Below are positions 20,189 to 29,367 of a stretch of 64,000 nt of DNA, one piece after another. Numbering within the stretch: position 1 is the first letter of the stretch; each line of letters starts with the position of its first letter. Source of the stretch: Sphingomonas hankookensis (GTDB taxonomy: Bacteria; Pseudomonadota; Alphaproteobacteria; Sphingomonadales; Sphingomonadaceae); contig NZ_CP117025.1 in the NCBI RefSeq assembly GCF_028551275.1, positions 1,545,501 to 1,609,500 of the forward strand, given 5' to 3'. The notes under the pieces are model-generated. The model was not told the origin of the DNA, did no database searches, and was given only the letters and a program-made list of their open reading frames with translations. A program made the translations under genes and the position numbers.

Positions 20189-20902
20189 ATGGCTGACGAA
20201 AACAATCAGGCCGAAGCACCCGCCGTTGAGGCGACCGGTGGCGAACAGCCGCAGGGCCGTGGTCCGCGTGGCGGCCGTGGTCGTGGTGGCCAGGGCGGCG
20301 GCGACCGTGGTCGCGGTGGCCGTGACGGCGGCCGTGGCCGCCGCGACGATCGTCGCGGCGCAGAGGATGGTGGCGAGGAGCTGATCGAAAAGCTCGTCCA
20401 CATCAACCGCGTGTCGAAGACCGTGAAGGGCGGCAAGCGCTTCGGTTTCGCAGCGCTCGTCGTCGTCGGCGACGGCAAGGGCCGCGTCGGTTTCGGGCAT
20501 GGCAAGGCGCGCGAAGTGCCGGAAGCCATTTCGAAGGCGACCGCCGCTGCCAAGAAGGCGATGGTCCGCGTTCCGCTGAAGGACGGTCGTACGCTGCATC
20601 ACGACGGCAACGGCCACTTCGGTGCCGGTCGCGTGACGGTGCGTTCGGCGCCGCAGGGTACTGGCATCATCGCCGGTGGTCCGATGCGCGCGATCTTCGA
20701 ATCGCTGGGTGTCGCCGACGTGGTGACCAAGTCGGTCGGTACGTCGAACCCGTACAACATGATCCGTGCGACCTTCGAGGCGCTGAACGACCAGTCGTCG
20801 CCGAAGGCGGTGGCCCAGCGTCGCGGCAAGAAGATCGCCGACCTGCTGGGTCGTGGTGGATCGCAGACCGCCGAGGCTGACGCCGCGGCGATCGTGGAGT
20901 AA
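20189..20902 (+). CDS. rpsE: 30S ribosomal protein S5 with long Gly/Arg-rich N-terminal extension
   Basis: S5 takes part in decoding fidelity and mRNA unwinding. The core (from about residue 60) has [40 protein letters not shown] and [20 protein letters not shown]. The protein is 237 residues against 167 in E. coli. Most of the excess is an N-terminal extension of about 60 residues: an acidic/Gln start followed by a dense RGG-like stretch ([29 protein letters not shown]). The ATG at 20189 with coupling to rplR supports the long form. The extension is probably disordered and RNA-binding. Confidence 0.97.
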   Translation: MADENNQAEAPAVEATGGEQPQGRGPRGGRGRGGQGGGDRGRGGRDGGRGRRDDRRGAEDGGEELIEKLVHINRVSKTVKGGKRFGFAALVVVGDGKGRVGFGHGKAREVPEAISKATAAAKKAMVRVPLKDGRTLHHDGNGHFGAGRVTVRSAPQGTGIIAGGPMRAIFESLGVADVVTKSVGTSNPYNMIRATFEALNDQSSPKAVAQRRGKKIADLLGRGGSQTAEADAAAIVE

Positions 20903-20908
20903 CGAGCG

Positions 20909-21085
20909 ATGGCAACCGTGAAGATCACCCAGACCGGGTCGCCGATCCGCCGGACCAAGGATCAGCGCGCGACGCTGATCGGTCTCGGCCTCAACAAGAT
21001 GCACAAGACCGTGGAACTGGCCGACACCCCCGAGGTGCGTGGCATGATCCGCAAGGTGCAGCACATGGTGTCGGTCGAAGGCTGA
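20909..21085 (+). CDS. rpmD: 50S ribosomal protein L30
   Basis: This short gene encodes L30, 58 residues (E. coli 59). It begins [20 protein letters not shown], continues with [16 protein letters not shown], and ends [13 protein letters not shown]. It starts 6 bases after the rpsE stop with an AACGAG spacer, in the usual rpsE-rpmD-rplO order. A terminator-like hairpin lies between it and rplO. Confidence 0.96.
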   Translation: MATVKITQTGSPIRRTKDQRATLIGLGLNKMHKTVELADTPEVRGMIRKVQHMVSVEG

Positions 21086-21118
21086 TACGCCTTCCACCTT
21101 TACCGGTGACAAATGCGG

Positions 21119-21154
21119 GGAAGGGGGCTATGCGGCCCCCTTCCTCATTTCTTT
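21119..21154 (+). terminator. terminator-like hairpin between rpmD and rplO
   Basis: GGAAGGGGGC (21119-21128) pairs perfectly with GCCCCCTTCC (21135-21144) around TATGCG, followed by TCATTTCTTT. It looks like a real attenuator or terminator inside the spc section. Confidence 0.6.
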
Positions 21155-21184
21155 AGCGCGAACATAGCGAAAGCGAGTGCACAC

Positions 21185-21715
21185 ATGAAACTCAACGAAA
21201 TCCGCGACAACGACGGCGCCCGCAAGAGCCGGATGCGCGTCGGCCGGGGCATCGGCTCGGGCAAGGGCAAGACCGCCGGCCGTGGCCAGAAGGGCCAGAA
21301 GAGCCGCGAAGGCGTCTCGATCAACGGCTTCGAAGGCGGCCAGATGCCGCTCCACATGCGGATCCCGAAGCGCGGCTTCAACAACATCTTCGCCAAGGAT
21401 TACGCCGAAGTGAACCTCGGCGCGATCCAGAAGGCGGTCGACGCCGGCAAGATCGAAGCCGGTGCGGCACTCGACCACGCTGCGCTCAAGGCCGCGAACC
21501 TGGCCCGTGGCGGCAAGGACGGCGTCCGTCTGCTCGGCAAGGGCGAACTGACCGCAAAGCTGACCTTCACCGTTGCCGGTGCGTCGAAGTCGGCGATCGA
21601 AGCGGTTGAGAAGGCGGGTGGTTCGGTGTCGGTCATCGAAGTCGTGCCCGCGCACGAAAAGGCCGCTGCCAAGAAGGGCAAGACGCTCGCCGCCAAGAAG
21701 GCTGCGCACGCGTAA
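21185..21715 (+). CDS. rplO: 50S ribosomal protein L15
   Basis: L15 (176 residues, E. coli 144) is a late assembly protein with an extended N-terminus. It has [22 protein letters not shown], a [18 protein letters not shown] loop, [18 protein letters not shown] and a C-terminal domain with [10 protein letters not shown] Lys/Ala-rich tail ([17 protein letters not shown]) accounts for much of the extra length. In-frame reading upstream of 21185 covers the hairpin and is rejected. Confidence 0.97.
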   Translation: MKLNEIRDNDGARKSRMRVGRGIGSGKGKTAGRGQKGQKSREGVSINGFEGGQMPLHMRIPKRGFNNIFAKDYAEVNLGAIQKAVDAGKIEAGAALDHAALKAANLARGGKDGVRLLGKGELTAKLTFTVAGASKSAIEAVEKAGGSVSVIEVVPAHEKAAAKKGKTLAAKKAAHA

Positions 21716-21722
21716 GCCTGCT

Positions 21723-21844
21723 CCCGTTGGGTTCGAGTAGCGATCGAGCCTGTCGAGAGCGCATATCGAGAACGGGGTACCGCTTAGCGGACCGTTCTCG
21801 ACGGACGCTTCTCGACTGCGCTCGAAGCTGCTCGAACCGAACGG
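21723..21844. repeat. palindromic intergenic repeat, family E copy 1
   Basis: The ends CCGTTGGGTTCGAGTAGC (21723-21740) and GCTGCTCGAACCGAACGG (21827-21844) are inverted copies. The interior has smaller inverted pieces (GATCGAGCCTGTCGAGA, TATCGAGAACGG, CCGTTCTCGACGGACGCTTC). A close second copy is at 43447-43564 and a diverged relative at 46491-46590. This copy lies between rplO and secY. It is a mobile-repeat-like element rather than a simple terminator. Confidence 0.75.
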
Positions 21845-21871
21845 TTTCCTAGGGGGGCGTGTATCGTCCCC

Positions 21872-21900
21872 TTAGACATCCCGGCAGCAACCCCTATATG
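21872..21900 (+). promoter_or_regulatory. candidate sigma70-type promoter of secY-adk
   Basis: TTAGAC (21872-21877) and TATATG (21895-21900) are 17 bases apart, 52 bases upstream of the secY start and just after the family E repeat. This would make secY-adk independent of the ribosomal transcript. Confidence 0.5.
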
Positions 21901-21951
21901 GTCGCCCGGGGGGTGGGCTGATGGCCCGCCAGCATCATTCGGGACATATCC

Positions 21952-23319
21952 ATGGCAGCCGCCTCAGACGGTCTTGCGACCAATCTCAATCTGTCGAAAT
22001 TCGGTCAGGCGACCGAACTCAAGAAGCGCCTGTGGTTTACGCTTGGGACACTGATCGTGTTCCGCATGCTGAGCTATGTGCCGCTGCCGGGGATCGACCC
22101 GACGCAGCTCGGCCTGCTCGCGAACCAGACGCAGGGCGGCGTTCTCGACTTCTTCAATACTTTTTCGGGCGGTGCGCTGACGCGCATGTCGGTCGTCGCG
22201 CTGGGCGTCATGCCCTATATCACCGCATCGATCGTCGTGCAGCTCGCGACGTCGCTCAGCCCGCAGCTCGCCGCCATCAAGAAGGAAGGCGAATCGGGCC
22301 GCAAGAAGCTCAACCAGTACACCCGCTACGGCACGGTCGCGCTGACCGCGATCCAGGGCTACACCATCGCGGTCGGGCTGGAGGCGTTCGGCGCTTCGGC
22401 CGGCGCGCAGGCGGTGATCGAGCCGGGCATGACCTTCCGCATCGCGGCGGTCATCTCGCTGATCGGCGGCACCATGTTCCTGATGTGGCTGGGTGAGCAG
22501 ATCACCAGCCGCGGCATCGGCAACGGCATCTCGCTCATCATCATGGCCGGCATCGTCGCACATCTGCCGACGACTTTGCTCCAGTTGTTCGAAGGCAGCC
22601 GGTCGGGCACGATGAACCCGCTGACTCTGATCGGCATCATCGTCGCGGTCGCCGGCCTCGTCCTGTTCATCTGCTTCATGGAGCGCGCGCAGCGCCGCAT
22701 CCTGATCCAGTACCCGAAGCGTCAGACGGCGCGCGGGGTGCAGGCGGATCGCAGTCACCTGCCGCTCAAGATCAACACCGCCGGTGTGATCCCGCCAATC
22801 TTCGCGTCGTCGCTGCTGCTGATGCCGGTGACCATCACCCAGTTCGCCGGACAGGCGACGGCGGGCGAGAGCCGCTGGGGCGACTTCATCATCACCCTCA
22901 ACCAGTATCTGGCGCATGGCCAGCCGCTCTACATGCTGCTGTACGGCGCGGGCATCGTGTTCTTCTCGTTCTTCTACACTGCGATCGTCTTCAATCCCGA
23001 AGAGACCGCCGATAACCTCAAGCGCTATGGCGGGTTCATCCCCGGCATCCGCCCGGGCAAGAATACCGAGAATTATTTCGACTATGTGCTGACCCGCATC
23101 ACGGTCATCGGTGCGGCCTATCTGGTCATCATCTGCCTGCTGCCCGAATATCTGGTATCGGCGCTGTCGATTCCCTTCTATCTCGGCGGCACCAGCCTGC
23201 TCATCGTCGTGAACGTGACAATGGACACGGTGACGCAGATCCAGTCGCACCTGCTGGCGCACCAGTATGGCGACCTCATCAAGAAGGCCAAGCTGAAGGG
23301 CGGACGCCTGCGCGGCTGA
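21952..23319 (+). CDS. secY: Sec translocon channel subunit SecY
   Basis: SecY (455 residues, E. coli 443) is the ten-helix protein-conducting channel in the inner membrane. It has LKKRLWFTLGTLIVFRMLSYVPLPGID (helix 1), the plug region after it with FNTFSGGALTRMSVVALGVMPYI, GEQITSRGIGNGISLIIMAGI, RRILIQYPKRQ, LPLKINTAGVIPPIFASS and FIPGIRPGKNTENYFDYVLTRIT. SecE and SecG are not in the window. It has its own promoter candidate and is followed 25 bases later by adk. Confidence 0.98.
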   Translation: MAAASDGLATNLNLSKFGQATELKKRLWFTLGTLIVFRMLSYVPLPGIDPTQLGLLANQTQGGVLDFFNTFSGGALTRMSVVALGVMPYITASIVVQLATSLSPQLAAIKKEGESGRKKLNQYTRYGTVALTAIQGYTIAVGLEAFGASAGAQAVIEPGMTFRIAAVISLIGGTMFLMWLGEQITSRGIGNGISLIIMAGIVAHLPTTLLQLFEGSRSGTMNPLTLIGIIVAVAGLVLFICFMERAQRRILIQYPKRQTARGVQADRSHLPLKINTAGVIPPIFASSLLLMPVTITQFAGQATAGESRWGDFIITLNQYLAHGQPLYMLLYGAGIVFFSFFYTAIVFNPEETADNLKRYGGFIPGIRPGKNTENYFDYVLTRITVIGAAYLVIICLLPEYLVSALSIPFYLGGTSLLIVVNVTMDTVTQIQSHLLAHQYGDLIKKAKLKGGRLRG

Positions 23320-23344
23320 GCGTAACAGGACTAAGGGGGCAGCT

Positions 23345-23989
23345 ATGGACATCATCCTTCTCGGACCGCCGGGCGCGGGCAAGGGCACCCAGGCCGCGCG
23401 GCTCGAAGCGGCGCGCGGCATGGTGCAGCTGTCGACCGGCGACATGCTGCGCGCGGCGGTGAAGGCGGGCAGCCCGGTCGGCCTGCAAGCCAAGGCGGTG
23501 ATGGATGCCGGCGAACTGGTGTCCGATGCGATCGTGTCGGCGCTGATCGGCGAGCGGCTTGACCAGCTGGGCGATCGCGGCGCGATCTTCGACGGCTATC
23601 CGCGCACCGCGGCGCAGGCCGACGCGCTCGACCTGCTGCTCGAACATCGCGGACGTCAGCTGACCCATGTGATCGAGCTGGTGGTCGACGAGGATGCGCT
23701 GGTCGAGCGCATCGTCGGCCGTTTTACCTGCGCCAATTGCGGTGCGGGCTATCATGACACGTTCAAGCAACCCGCGGTTGCCGGGGTGTGCGACGCGTGC
23801 GGCGCGACCGAGTTCAAGCGGCGTCCCGACGACAACGAGGAAACCGTGCGTACCCGCATGGTCGAATATCGCGCTAAGACCGCGCCGATCCTGCCGCTCT
23901 ACGAAGCGCGCGGCCTGGTTCACCGCGTCGACGGCATGGCCGACATGGACGACGTGACCGGACAGATCGCGGTGATCCTCGACACGTAA
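23345..23989 (+). CDS. adk: adenylate kinase, long zinc-LID form
   Basis: Adenylate kinase (214 residues) interconverts ATP, ADP and AMP. The P-loop is GPPGAGKGTQA, followed by LSTGDMLRAAV (NMP-binding) and FDGYPRTAAQADAL. The LID domain has four cysteines in CANC...CDAC spacing, the zinc-binding arrangement found in many Gram-positive but fewer Gram-negative enzymes. RRPDDNEETVRTRMVEY is the Lid/core return. The secY-adk pairing is the common bacterial arrangement. Confidence 0.97.
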   Translation: MDIILLGPPGAGKGTQAARLEAARGMVQLSTGDMLRAAVKAGSPVGLQAKAVMDAGELVSDAIVSALIGERLDQLGDRGAIFDGYPRTAAQADALDLLLEHRGRQLTHVIELVVDEDALVERIVGRFTCANCGAGYHDTFKQPAVAGVCDACGATEFKRRPDDNEETVRTRMVEYRAKTAPILPLYEARGLVHRVDGMADMDDVTGQIAVILDT

Positions 23990-24023
23990 GGGCAGGGCGG
24001 GCTTCGGTCCGCCAGCCGCAACC

Positions 24024-24105
24024 GTCACCCCAGCGCAGGCTGGGGTCTCCCCGTTGGAGCGCGCAGCGCCCGCTCCTCGGAGACCCCAGCCTGCGCTGGG
24101 ATGAC
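24024..24105. repeat. palindromic intergenic repeat, family B copy 2
   Basis: The left arm GTCACCCCAGCGCAGGCTGG plus GGTCTCCCCG (24024-24053) and the right arm (24078-24105) are near-perfect inverted copies. The design is shared with 4545-4626 and 31011-31092. It lies after adk and upstream of the rpsM promoter. Confidence 0.75.
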
Positions 24106-24182
24106 GTGTTCGGGGAGGCTGAGTTGCGGATGCGCTACCTGCGCACCTCACGCCCCATCCCGAATTTGGTTCCGTCCACCGG

Positions 24183-24211
24183 TTGACAGGGTGGGAATCG
24201 GTCCGTATCAG
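24183..24211 (+). promoter_or_regulatory. sigma70-type promoter of the alpha operon
   Basis: TTGACA (24183-24188, perfect -35) and TATCAG (24206-24211) are exactly 17 bases apart. Its position 134 bases before rpsM suggests it drives rpsM-rpsK-rpoA-rplQ. Confidence 0.7.
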
Positions 24212-24344
24212 CGATCCACCCCGACAAACCGGTTTACGGCGGCGCTTCCGCGCGTTCGCCGCGATCGCGCGTGACGGGTTGCAACGCTACGAGATGAGGG
24301 GCCGCTGCCATGCGGCGCCTCGTGGAGCTGGGAGAATTTAGTTC

Positions 24345-24713
24345 ATGGCACGTATCGCGGGTGTTAATATCCCGACCAACAAGCGCGTCGTCATCGCGCT
24401 GCAGTACATTCACGGCATCGGTCCGGCCAAGGCCAAGGAACTCACCGAGCAGCTGGGCATCGCCGCCGAGCGCCGCGTGCAGGACCTGAGCGACCAGGAA
24501 GTCCTCCAGATCCGTGAAGCGATCGACGCGAACCACACCGTGGAAGGTGACCTGCGTCGCCAGACCGCGATGAACATCAAGCGTCTGATGGACCTCGCCT
24601 GCTATCGTGGCCTGCGCCACCGCAAGGGCCTGCCGGTCCGCGGCCAGCGCACGCACACCAATGCGCGCACCCGCAAGGGCAAGGCGAAGCCGATCGCGGG
24701 TAAGAAGAAGTAA
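24345..24713 (+). CDS. rpsM: 30S ribosomal protein S13
   Basis: S13 (122 residues, E. coli 118) contacts the P-site tRNA and forms head-to-central-protuberance bridges. It reads [26 protein letters not shown], with the tail [37 protein letters not shown]. The ATG at 24345 follows a GGGAGAATTTAGTTC leader. It is the first gene of the alpha operon. Confidence 0.98.
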   Translation: MARIAGVNIPTNKRVVIALQYIHGIGPAKAKELTEQLGIAAERRVQDLSDQEVLQIREAIDANHTVEGDLRRQTAMNIKRLMDLACYRGLRHRKGLPVRGQRTHTNARTRKGKAKPIAGKKK

Positions 24714-24824
24714 GAAACAGTCCGGGGGACTGTTTCTAACTTCTTCTCCGTCGGAGAGAGGTAAGAGGCCGACCGCCTCCCGATCTCCGCACCACGCAAG
24801 ATACTCAGGTCAGGATTTCCAATA

Positions 24825-25214
24825 ATGGCACGTGAACCGCAGCGCCTTCGCCGTCGCGAGCGCAAGAACATCACCGCCGGCGTCGCGCATGTGAACGCCA
24901 GCTTCAACAACACCATGATCACCATCACCGATGCGCAGGGCAATGCGATCAGCTGGTCGTCGGCCGGCATGATGGGTTTCAAGGGCTCGCGCAAGTCGAC
25001 CCCGTACGCCGCTCAGGTCGCTGCTGAAGACGCCGGCCGCAAGGCTGCCGACCACGGCGTGCGCACGCTCGAAGTCGAAGTGAAGGGCCCGGGTTCGGGT
25101 CGTGAATCGGCGCTTCGTGCGCTCCAGGCCGTCGGTTTCCAGATCACGTCGATCCGTGACGTGACCTCGATCCCGCACAACGGCGTGCGCCCGTCGAAGC
25201 GTCGTCGCGTCTGA
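24825..25214 (+). CDS. rpsK: 30S ribosomal protein S11
   Basis: S11 (129 residues, same as E. coli) forms part of the platform near the mRNA exit. It shows [54 protein letters not shown] and the end [17 protein letters not shown]. It is 111 bases after rpsM and 93 bases before rpoA. Confidence 0.98.
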   Translation: MAREPQRLRRRERKNITAGVAHVNASFNNTMITITDAQGNAISWSSAGMMGFKGSRKSTPYAAQVAAEDAGRKAADHGVRTLEVEVKGPGSGRESALRALQAVGFQITSIRDVTSIPHNGVRPSKRRRV

Positions 25215-25226
25215 TCCGTGCCTGCC

Positions 25227-25260
25227 GCCCCGCCGGGTTCGTCCGGCGGGGCCGTTCTTT
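25227..25260 (+). terminator. terminator-like hairpin between rpsK and rpoA
   Basis: GCCCCGCCGG (25227-25236) pairs perfectly with CCGGCGGGGC (25243-25252) around GTTCGT, followed by CGTTCTTTC. A 10-bp GC stem at this place could set the ratio of ribosomal protein to RNA polymerase mRNA. Confidence 0.55.
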
Positions 25261-25307
25261 CATGGCGCGGACCCGTCCTTTCCGCGCCGCCAAGCTAGGG
25301 GAAGCCC

Positions 25308-26372
25308 GTGTCCGTCAACGCTAAGAACTGGCAGGAACTCAAGAAGCCGAGCGGCCTCGAGAAGAAGCCGGGCGGCGATCCCAAGCGCCGTTCGACCTTC
25401 GTGGCCGAGCCGCTGGAGCGTGGGTTCGGCCTGACGCTCGGCAACGCGCTGCGTCGCGTGCTGCTGTCGTCGCTGCAGGGCGCCGCCGTCACCTCGATCA
25501 AGATCGAGAACGTCCTTCACGAATTTTCCAGCCTTGCCGGCGTCCGCGAGGACGTGACGGACATGGTGCTGAACGTGAAGCAGATCGCACTGAAGATGCA
25601 GGGCGAAGGCCCGAAGCGTCTCCAGTTGTCCGTCACCGGTCCGGCCGAAGTGAAGGCCGGCGACATCGCCGTCACCGGCGATATCGAGGTGATGAACCCC
25701 GATCTGGTATTGTGCCATCTCGACGATGGTGCGACGCTCAACATGGAACTGACCGCCGATGTCGGTAAGGGCTATGTGCCGGCTGCCGGCAACCGTCCGG
25801 CCGATGCGCCGATCGGCCTGATCCCGGTCGACGCGCTGTATTCGCCGGTCCGCCAGGTCAGCTATAAGGTCGAGAACACCCGCGTCGGGCAGGAACTCGA
25901 TTACGACAAGCTGACGCTGACGATCGAAACCGACGGCACCGTCACTCCTGAGGACGCACTGGCCTATGCCGGTCGCATCCTTCAGGACCAGCTCGCGCTG
26001 TTCGTCCACTTCGACGATTCGACGCTGCCCCGCGCCGCCGCAACCGGCACGCAGGTCGCAGCGCCGCAGAGCGAAGGCCAGGGCGACACCGCGCAGATCA
26101 ACCGTTACCTGCTCAAGAAGGTCGACGAGCTGGAACTGTCGGTTCGTTCGGCCAATTGCCTCAAGAATGACAACATCATCTACATCGGCGACCTGGTCCA
26201 GAAGACCGAAGCCGAGATGCTGCGCACCCCGAATTTCGGTCGCAAGTCGCTGAACGAAATCAAGGAAGTGCTGTCGTCGATGGGTCTTCGCCTCGGCATG
26301 GACATCCCCGGATGGCCGCCCGAGAACATCGAAGAAATGGCGAAGAAGCTCGAACAGGAGATTATGGGCTGA
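25308..26372 (+). CDS. rpoA: DNA-directed RNA polymerase subunit alpha
   Basis: The alpha subunit (354 residues, E. coli 329) nucleates RNA polymerase assembly. The N-terminal dimerisation domain has [31 protein letters not shown]. The C-terminal domain that contacts UP elements and activators has [16 protein letters not shown] and [23 protein letters not shown]. The start is GTG at 25308; the family N-terminus (WQELKKP) begins a few residues later. The inter-domain linker ([18 protein letters not shown]) is longer than in E. coli, as is usual in alphaproteobacteria. Confidence 0.98.
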   Translation: MSVNAKNWQELKKPSGLEKKPGGDPKRRSTFVAEPLERGFGLTLGNALRRVLLSSLQGAAVTSIKIENVLHEFSSLAGVREDVTDMVLNVKQIALKMQGEGPKRLQLSVTGPAEVKAGDIAVTGDIEVMNPDLVLCHLDDGATLNMELTADVGKGYVPAAGNRPADAPIGLIPVDALYSPVRQVSYKVENTRVGQELDYDKLTLTIETDGTVTPEDALAYAGRILQDQLALFVHFDDSTLPRAAATGTQVAAPQSEGQGDTAQINRYLLKKVDELELSVRSANCLKNDNIIYIGDLVQKTEAEMLRTPNFGRKSLNEIKEVLSSMGLRLGMDIPGWPPENIEEMAKKLEQEIMG

Positions 26373-26379
26373 TTTTGCA

Positions 26380-26470
26380 CCGGGGCAGGCAAGCCTGCCC
26401 CGGAGACAAAACCAGCCCGGCCGGCGGCCTTTCAGGCCGTCCGACAACACGGGCTTCGCCCGTGTCGGGC
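26380..26470 (+). terminator. hairpins in the rpoA-rplQ spacer
   Basis: CCGGGGCAGGC (26380-26390) pairs perfectly with GCCTGCCCCGG (26393-26403), starting 7 bases after the rpoA stop. A second stem, CACGGGC with GCCCGTG (26448-26464), lies further on. No U-run follows the first. These may be attenuators; the 230-base spacer contains no gene. Confidence 0.5.
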
Positions 26471-26602
26471 CAGTTTTGAAATGGCGGCAAGTGTGAACTT
26501 AGTGAACTTTGCCGCGAACAGGCGAACCGGTGGCAGCCTCTAAACAGCCACCAGCTCTGGGGATTCCGTGACACGGCCCCTTAACGAACGAAGGAAATAC
26601 CC

Positions 26603-27025
26603 ATGCGTCATCGCGTCGGCGGCCGTAAGCTGCAGCGTACCTCGGCACACCGCATTGCGCTGTTCCGCAACATGTCGGCCGCGCTCATCAAGCATGAGCA
26701 GATCACGACGACCGTCGCCAAGGCGAAGGAACTGCGTCCCTATGTCGAAAAGCTCATCACGCTGGCGAAGAAGGGCGGCCTGTCGAACCGTCGTCTCGCC
26801 CACGCTCGTCTGCTGGACGATGCGCAGCTGACCAAGCTGTTCGACGTGCTGGCGACCCGCTATGCCGATCGCAACGGCGGTTACACCCGCATCATCAAGG
26901 CCGGCATCCGCGCGTCGGACGCCTCGCCGATGGCGATCATCGAATTCGTCGACCGCGACGTGTCGGCGAAGGGCCAGGATTCGGGTCCGGTCCTGAGCGA
27001 AGAGGATTTCGACGAAGCCGCCTGA
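26603..27025 (+). CDS. rplQ: 50S ribosomal protein L17
   Basis: L17 (140 residues, E. coli 127) is near the tunnel exit. It has [51 protein letters not shown], and the end of the core [26 protein letters not shown], with an acidic tail (SEEDFDEAA). AAGGAAATACCC precedes the ATG. It closes the ribosomal cluster. Confidence 0.97.
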   Translation: MRHRVGGRKLQRTSAHRIALFRNMSAALIKHEQITTTVAKAKELRPYVEKLITLAKKGGLSNRRLAHARLLDDAQLTKLFDVLATRYADRNGGYTRIIKAGIRASDASPMAIIEFVDRDVSAKGQDSGPVLSEEDFDEAA

Positions 27026-27055
27026 TCGGCCTTTCGTTCGAGTGACACGGGGAAG

Positions 27056-27087
27056 GGCGGTCGTACTGCGGTACGGCCGCCTTTTTT
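27056..27087 (+). terminator. Rho-independent terminator of the ribosomal cluster
   Basis: GGCGGTCGTAC (27056-27066) pairs with GTACGGCCGCC (27071-27081) with one G-U pair and a TGCG loop, followed by a run of six T residues. This is the most canonical terminator in the window. Confidence 0.85.
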
Positions 27088-27118
27088 CGTTGCGGTGGGT
27101 AACATTGTCTCCGCGGGG

Positions 27119-27146
27119 TTGCACGGGCGCGCCGCTCGCGTATCCT
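27119..27146 (+). promoter_or_regulatory. candidate promoter of the prolyl oligopeptidase gene
   Basis: TTGCAC (27119-27124) and TATCCT (27141-27146) are 16 bases apart and lie 45 bases upstream of the start codon. Confidence 0.45.
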
Positions 27147-27190
27147 GCTGGTAACGCCGGATACCTTCCGGCTCGTCCCGTGGAGCAACG

Positions 27191-29314
27191 ATGTACCGCC
27201 ATGCCCTTGTCGCGATCGCGTGCCTGATGACCAGCACGACTGCCCTAGCCCAGACCATCGCCTATCCGCAGACCCGCACGGTCGACCAGGTCGACGAGCA
27301 GTTCGGCGTGAAGGTCGCCGATCCCTATCGCTGGCTGGAGAACGACGTCCGCAACGACCCGCAGGTCGCGGCCTGGGTCGCGGCGGAGAACAAGGTCACC
27401 GACGCGTATCTGGCCACGCTGCCCGGCCGTGACATCTTCAAGCAGCGGCTGACGAAGCTGTTCGACTATGAACGCTTCGGCGTGCCGAACCGCGAGGGCG
27501 GCCGCTATTTCTACAGCCGCAATTCGGGGTTGCAGAACCAGTCGGTGCTGTACGTCCGCGACAGCCTGAATGGGCAGGGGCGGGTGCTGATCGACCCCAA
27601 TGGCTGGTCGAAGGATGGTGCGACGGCGCTTGCCGAATGGGCACCGTCCAAGGACGGCAAGCGGCTGCTCTATTCGATCCAGGACGGCGGCAGCGACTGG
27701 CGCAAGCTGCGCGTGCTGGACGTCGACACCGGAAAGGTGCTGGACGACCAGATCGACTGGGTGAAGTACGGCCTGTCGGCATCGTGGGTGAAGGACGGGT
27801 CGGGCTTCTACTATGCCCGCTTCCCGACCCCGGAAAAGGGGCAGGAGTTCCAGAGCCAGAACCTGAACGCCAAGGTCTATTTCCACAGGCTCGGCACGCC
27901 GCAGAGCGCCGACCGGCTGATCTACGAACGGCCCGACCAGCCGCGCTTCACCTTCTATCCCGGGATCACCGATGACGGCCGTTGGCTCGTCATCTCGACC
28001 AGTGGTCCGGGCGATCATACCGAGATCACGGTCCTCGACCTGACCAAGCCGAACGACCGCCCACGCACCATCGTCAACACCGACAATGTCGACTGGAACA
28101 CGGTGGGGTCGAAGGACAGCACGCTGTACCTGACGACGACACAGGGCGCGCCGCGGCTGCGCATCGTCACGCTCGACATGGCAGCGGCCAACCCGCAGCC
28201 AAAGGAACTGGTGGCCGAGGACAAGGCGGTGCTGAACGGCGCGTCGCTGGTCGGCGGCCGGATCATGGCGGCGTATCTGGTCGATGCGAAGACCGAGGTG
28301 AAGCGCTTCACCCTCGACGGCAAGCCCGACGGTACGATCGAACTGCCGGGCATCGGCACGGTCGGCGGCGTCGGCGGCGAACTGGACAATAATGAGGGCT
28401 TCTTCGCCTTCTCCAGCTTCGCGACCCCGACCACCATCTATCGCTACGATGTCGCCACGCGACAGGTGACCCCCTGGGCCACGCCGAAGGTCGCATTCGA
28501 CCCGGCGCAGTACGACGTCCGCCAGCGCTTCTACACGTCGAAGGACGGGACGAAGGTCCCGATGTTCATCGTCAAGCGCAAGGACGTGACCAAGCCCGCG
28601 CCGACCCTGCTCTACGCCTATGGCGGGTTCAACGTGCCGATCCTGCCGGGCTTCTCGCCGGGCCGCATCGCGTGGCTCGAACAGGGCGGCGTGCTGGCGG
28701 TCGCGAACATTCGCGGCGGCAGCGAATATGGCAAGGAATGGCATGACGGCGGCAAGCTGCTGAACAAGCAGAATGTGTTCGACGACTTCATCGCCGCGGG
28801 CGAAGACCTGATCGCGCAGGGCGTGACCGGCAAGGGCCAACTGGCGATCCAGGGCGGGTCGAACGGCGGCCTGCTGGTCGGTGCGGTCGTCAACCAGCGT
28901 CCCGACCTGTTCGCCGCCGCGCTGCCGGCGGTGGGTGTCATGGACATGTTGCGCTTCGACCGGTTCACCGCCGGGCGCTACTGGGTCGACGATTACGGCG
29001 TGCCGGCCAAGGAGGCGGATTTCCGCAACCTGCTGACCTATTCGCCCTATCACAATGTGAAGGCCGGCGTGACCTATCCGGCGATCCTGGCGACGACGGC
29101 CGACACCGACGATCGCGTGGTGCCGGGGCATACGTTCAAATACACCGCGATGCTCCAGTCGAAGGACATCGGGCCGAAGCCGCATCTGGTCCGCATCGAA
29201 ACGCGCGCGGGCCACGGCTCGGGCAAGCCGACCGACAAGGTGATCGAGGAAACCGCCGATCTATGGGCGTTCATCGCCAAATGGACCGGGCTGGCGGTCA
29301 AGCCGGTCAACTGA
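27191..29314 (+). CDS. prolyl oligopeptidase family serine protease (S9A), secreted
   Basis: A 707-residue S9A peptidase that cuts short peptides after proline. It has a signal peptide ([21 protein letters not shown]), so it is periplasmic. The N-terminal seven-bladed propeller begins with [24 protein letters not shown]. The catalytic domain starts near [18 protein letters not shown] and contains GGSNGG with Ser557, the aspartate in [11 protein letters not shown] and His675 in RAGHGSGKP. The length and motif order match full-length family members. It stands alone between the ribosomal terminator and guaA. Confidence 0.95.
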   Translation: MYRHALVAIACLMTSTTALAQTIAYPQTRTVDQVDEQFGVKVADPYRWLENDVRNDPQVAAWVAAENKVTDAYLATLPGRDIFKQRLTKLFDYERFGVPNREGGRYFYSRNSGLQNQSVLYVRDSLNGQGRVLIDPNGWSKDGATALAEWAPSKDGKRLLYSIQDGGSDWRKLRVLDVDTGKVLDDQIDWVKYGLSASWVKDGSGFYYARFPTPEKGQEFQSQNLNAKVYFHRLGTPQSADRLIYERPDQPRFTFYPGITDDGRWLVISTSGPGDHTEITVLDLTKPNDRPRTIVNTDNVDWNTVGSKDSTLYLTTTQGAPRLRIVTLDMAAANPQPKELVAEDKAVLNGASLVGGRIMAAYLVDAKTEVKRFTLDGKPDGTIELPGIGTVGGVGGELDNNEGFFAFSSFATPTTIYRYDVATRQVTPWATPKVAFDPAQYDVRQRFYTSKDGTKVPMFIVKRKDVTKPAPTLLYAYGGFNVPILPGFSPGRIAWLEQGGVLAVANIRGGSEYGKEWHDGGKLLNKQNVFDDFIAAGEDLIAQGVTGKGQLAIQGGSNGGLLVGAVVNQRPDLFAAALPAVGVMDMLRFDRFTAGRYWVDDYGVPAKEADFRNLLTYSPYHNVKAGVTYPAILATTADTDDRVVPGHTFKYTAMLQSKDIGPKPHLVRIETRAGHGSGKPTDKVIEETADLWAFIAKWTGLAVKPVN

Positions 29315-29367
29315 CAAATGACGCCGCGCGGGGCTGGCACCCGCGCGGCGCTCTGCTATCGGGGGGC

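Noticed and set aside
20200..20360. GC-rich repeats in rpsE as a possible CRISPR or tandem repeat locus
   Set aside because: The repeats are in-frame Gly/Arg codons of S5 with no regular unit and no spacer structure.
24270..24344. Possible tRNA near the rpsM leader
   Set aside because: No cloverleaf with T-loop GTTCNANNC and acceptor stem could be built; it is just the rpsM leader.
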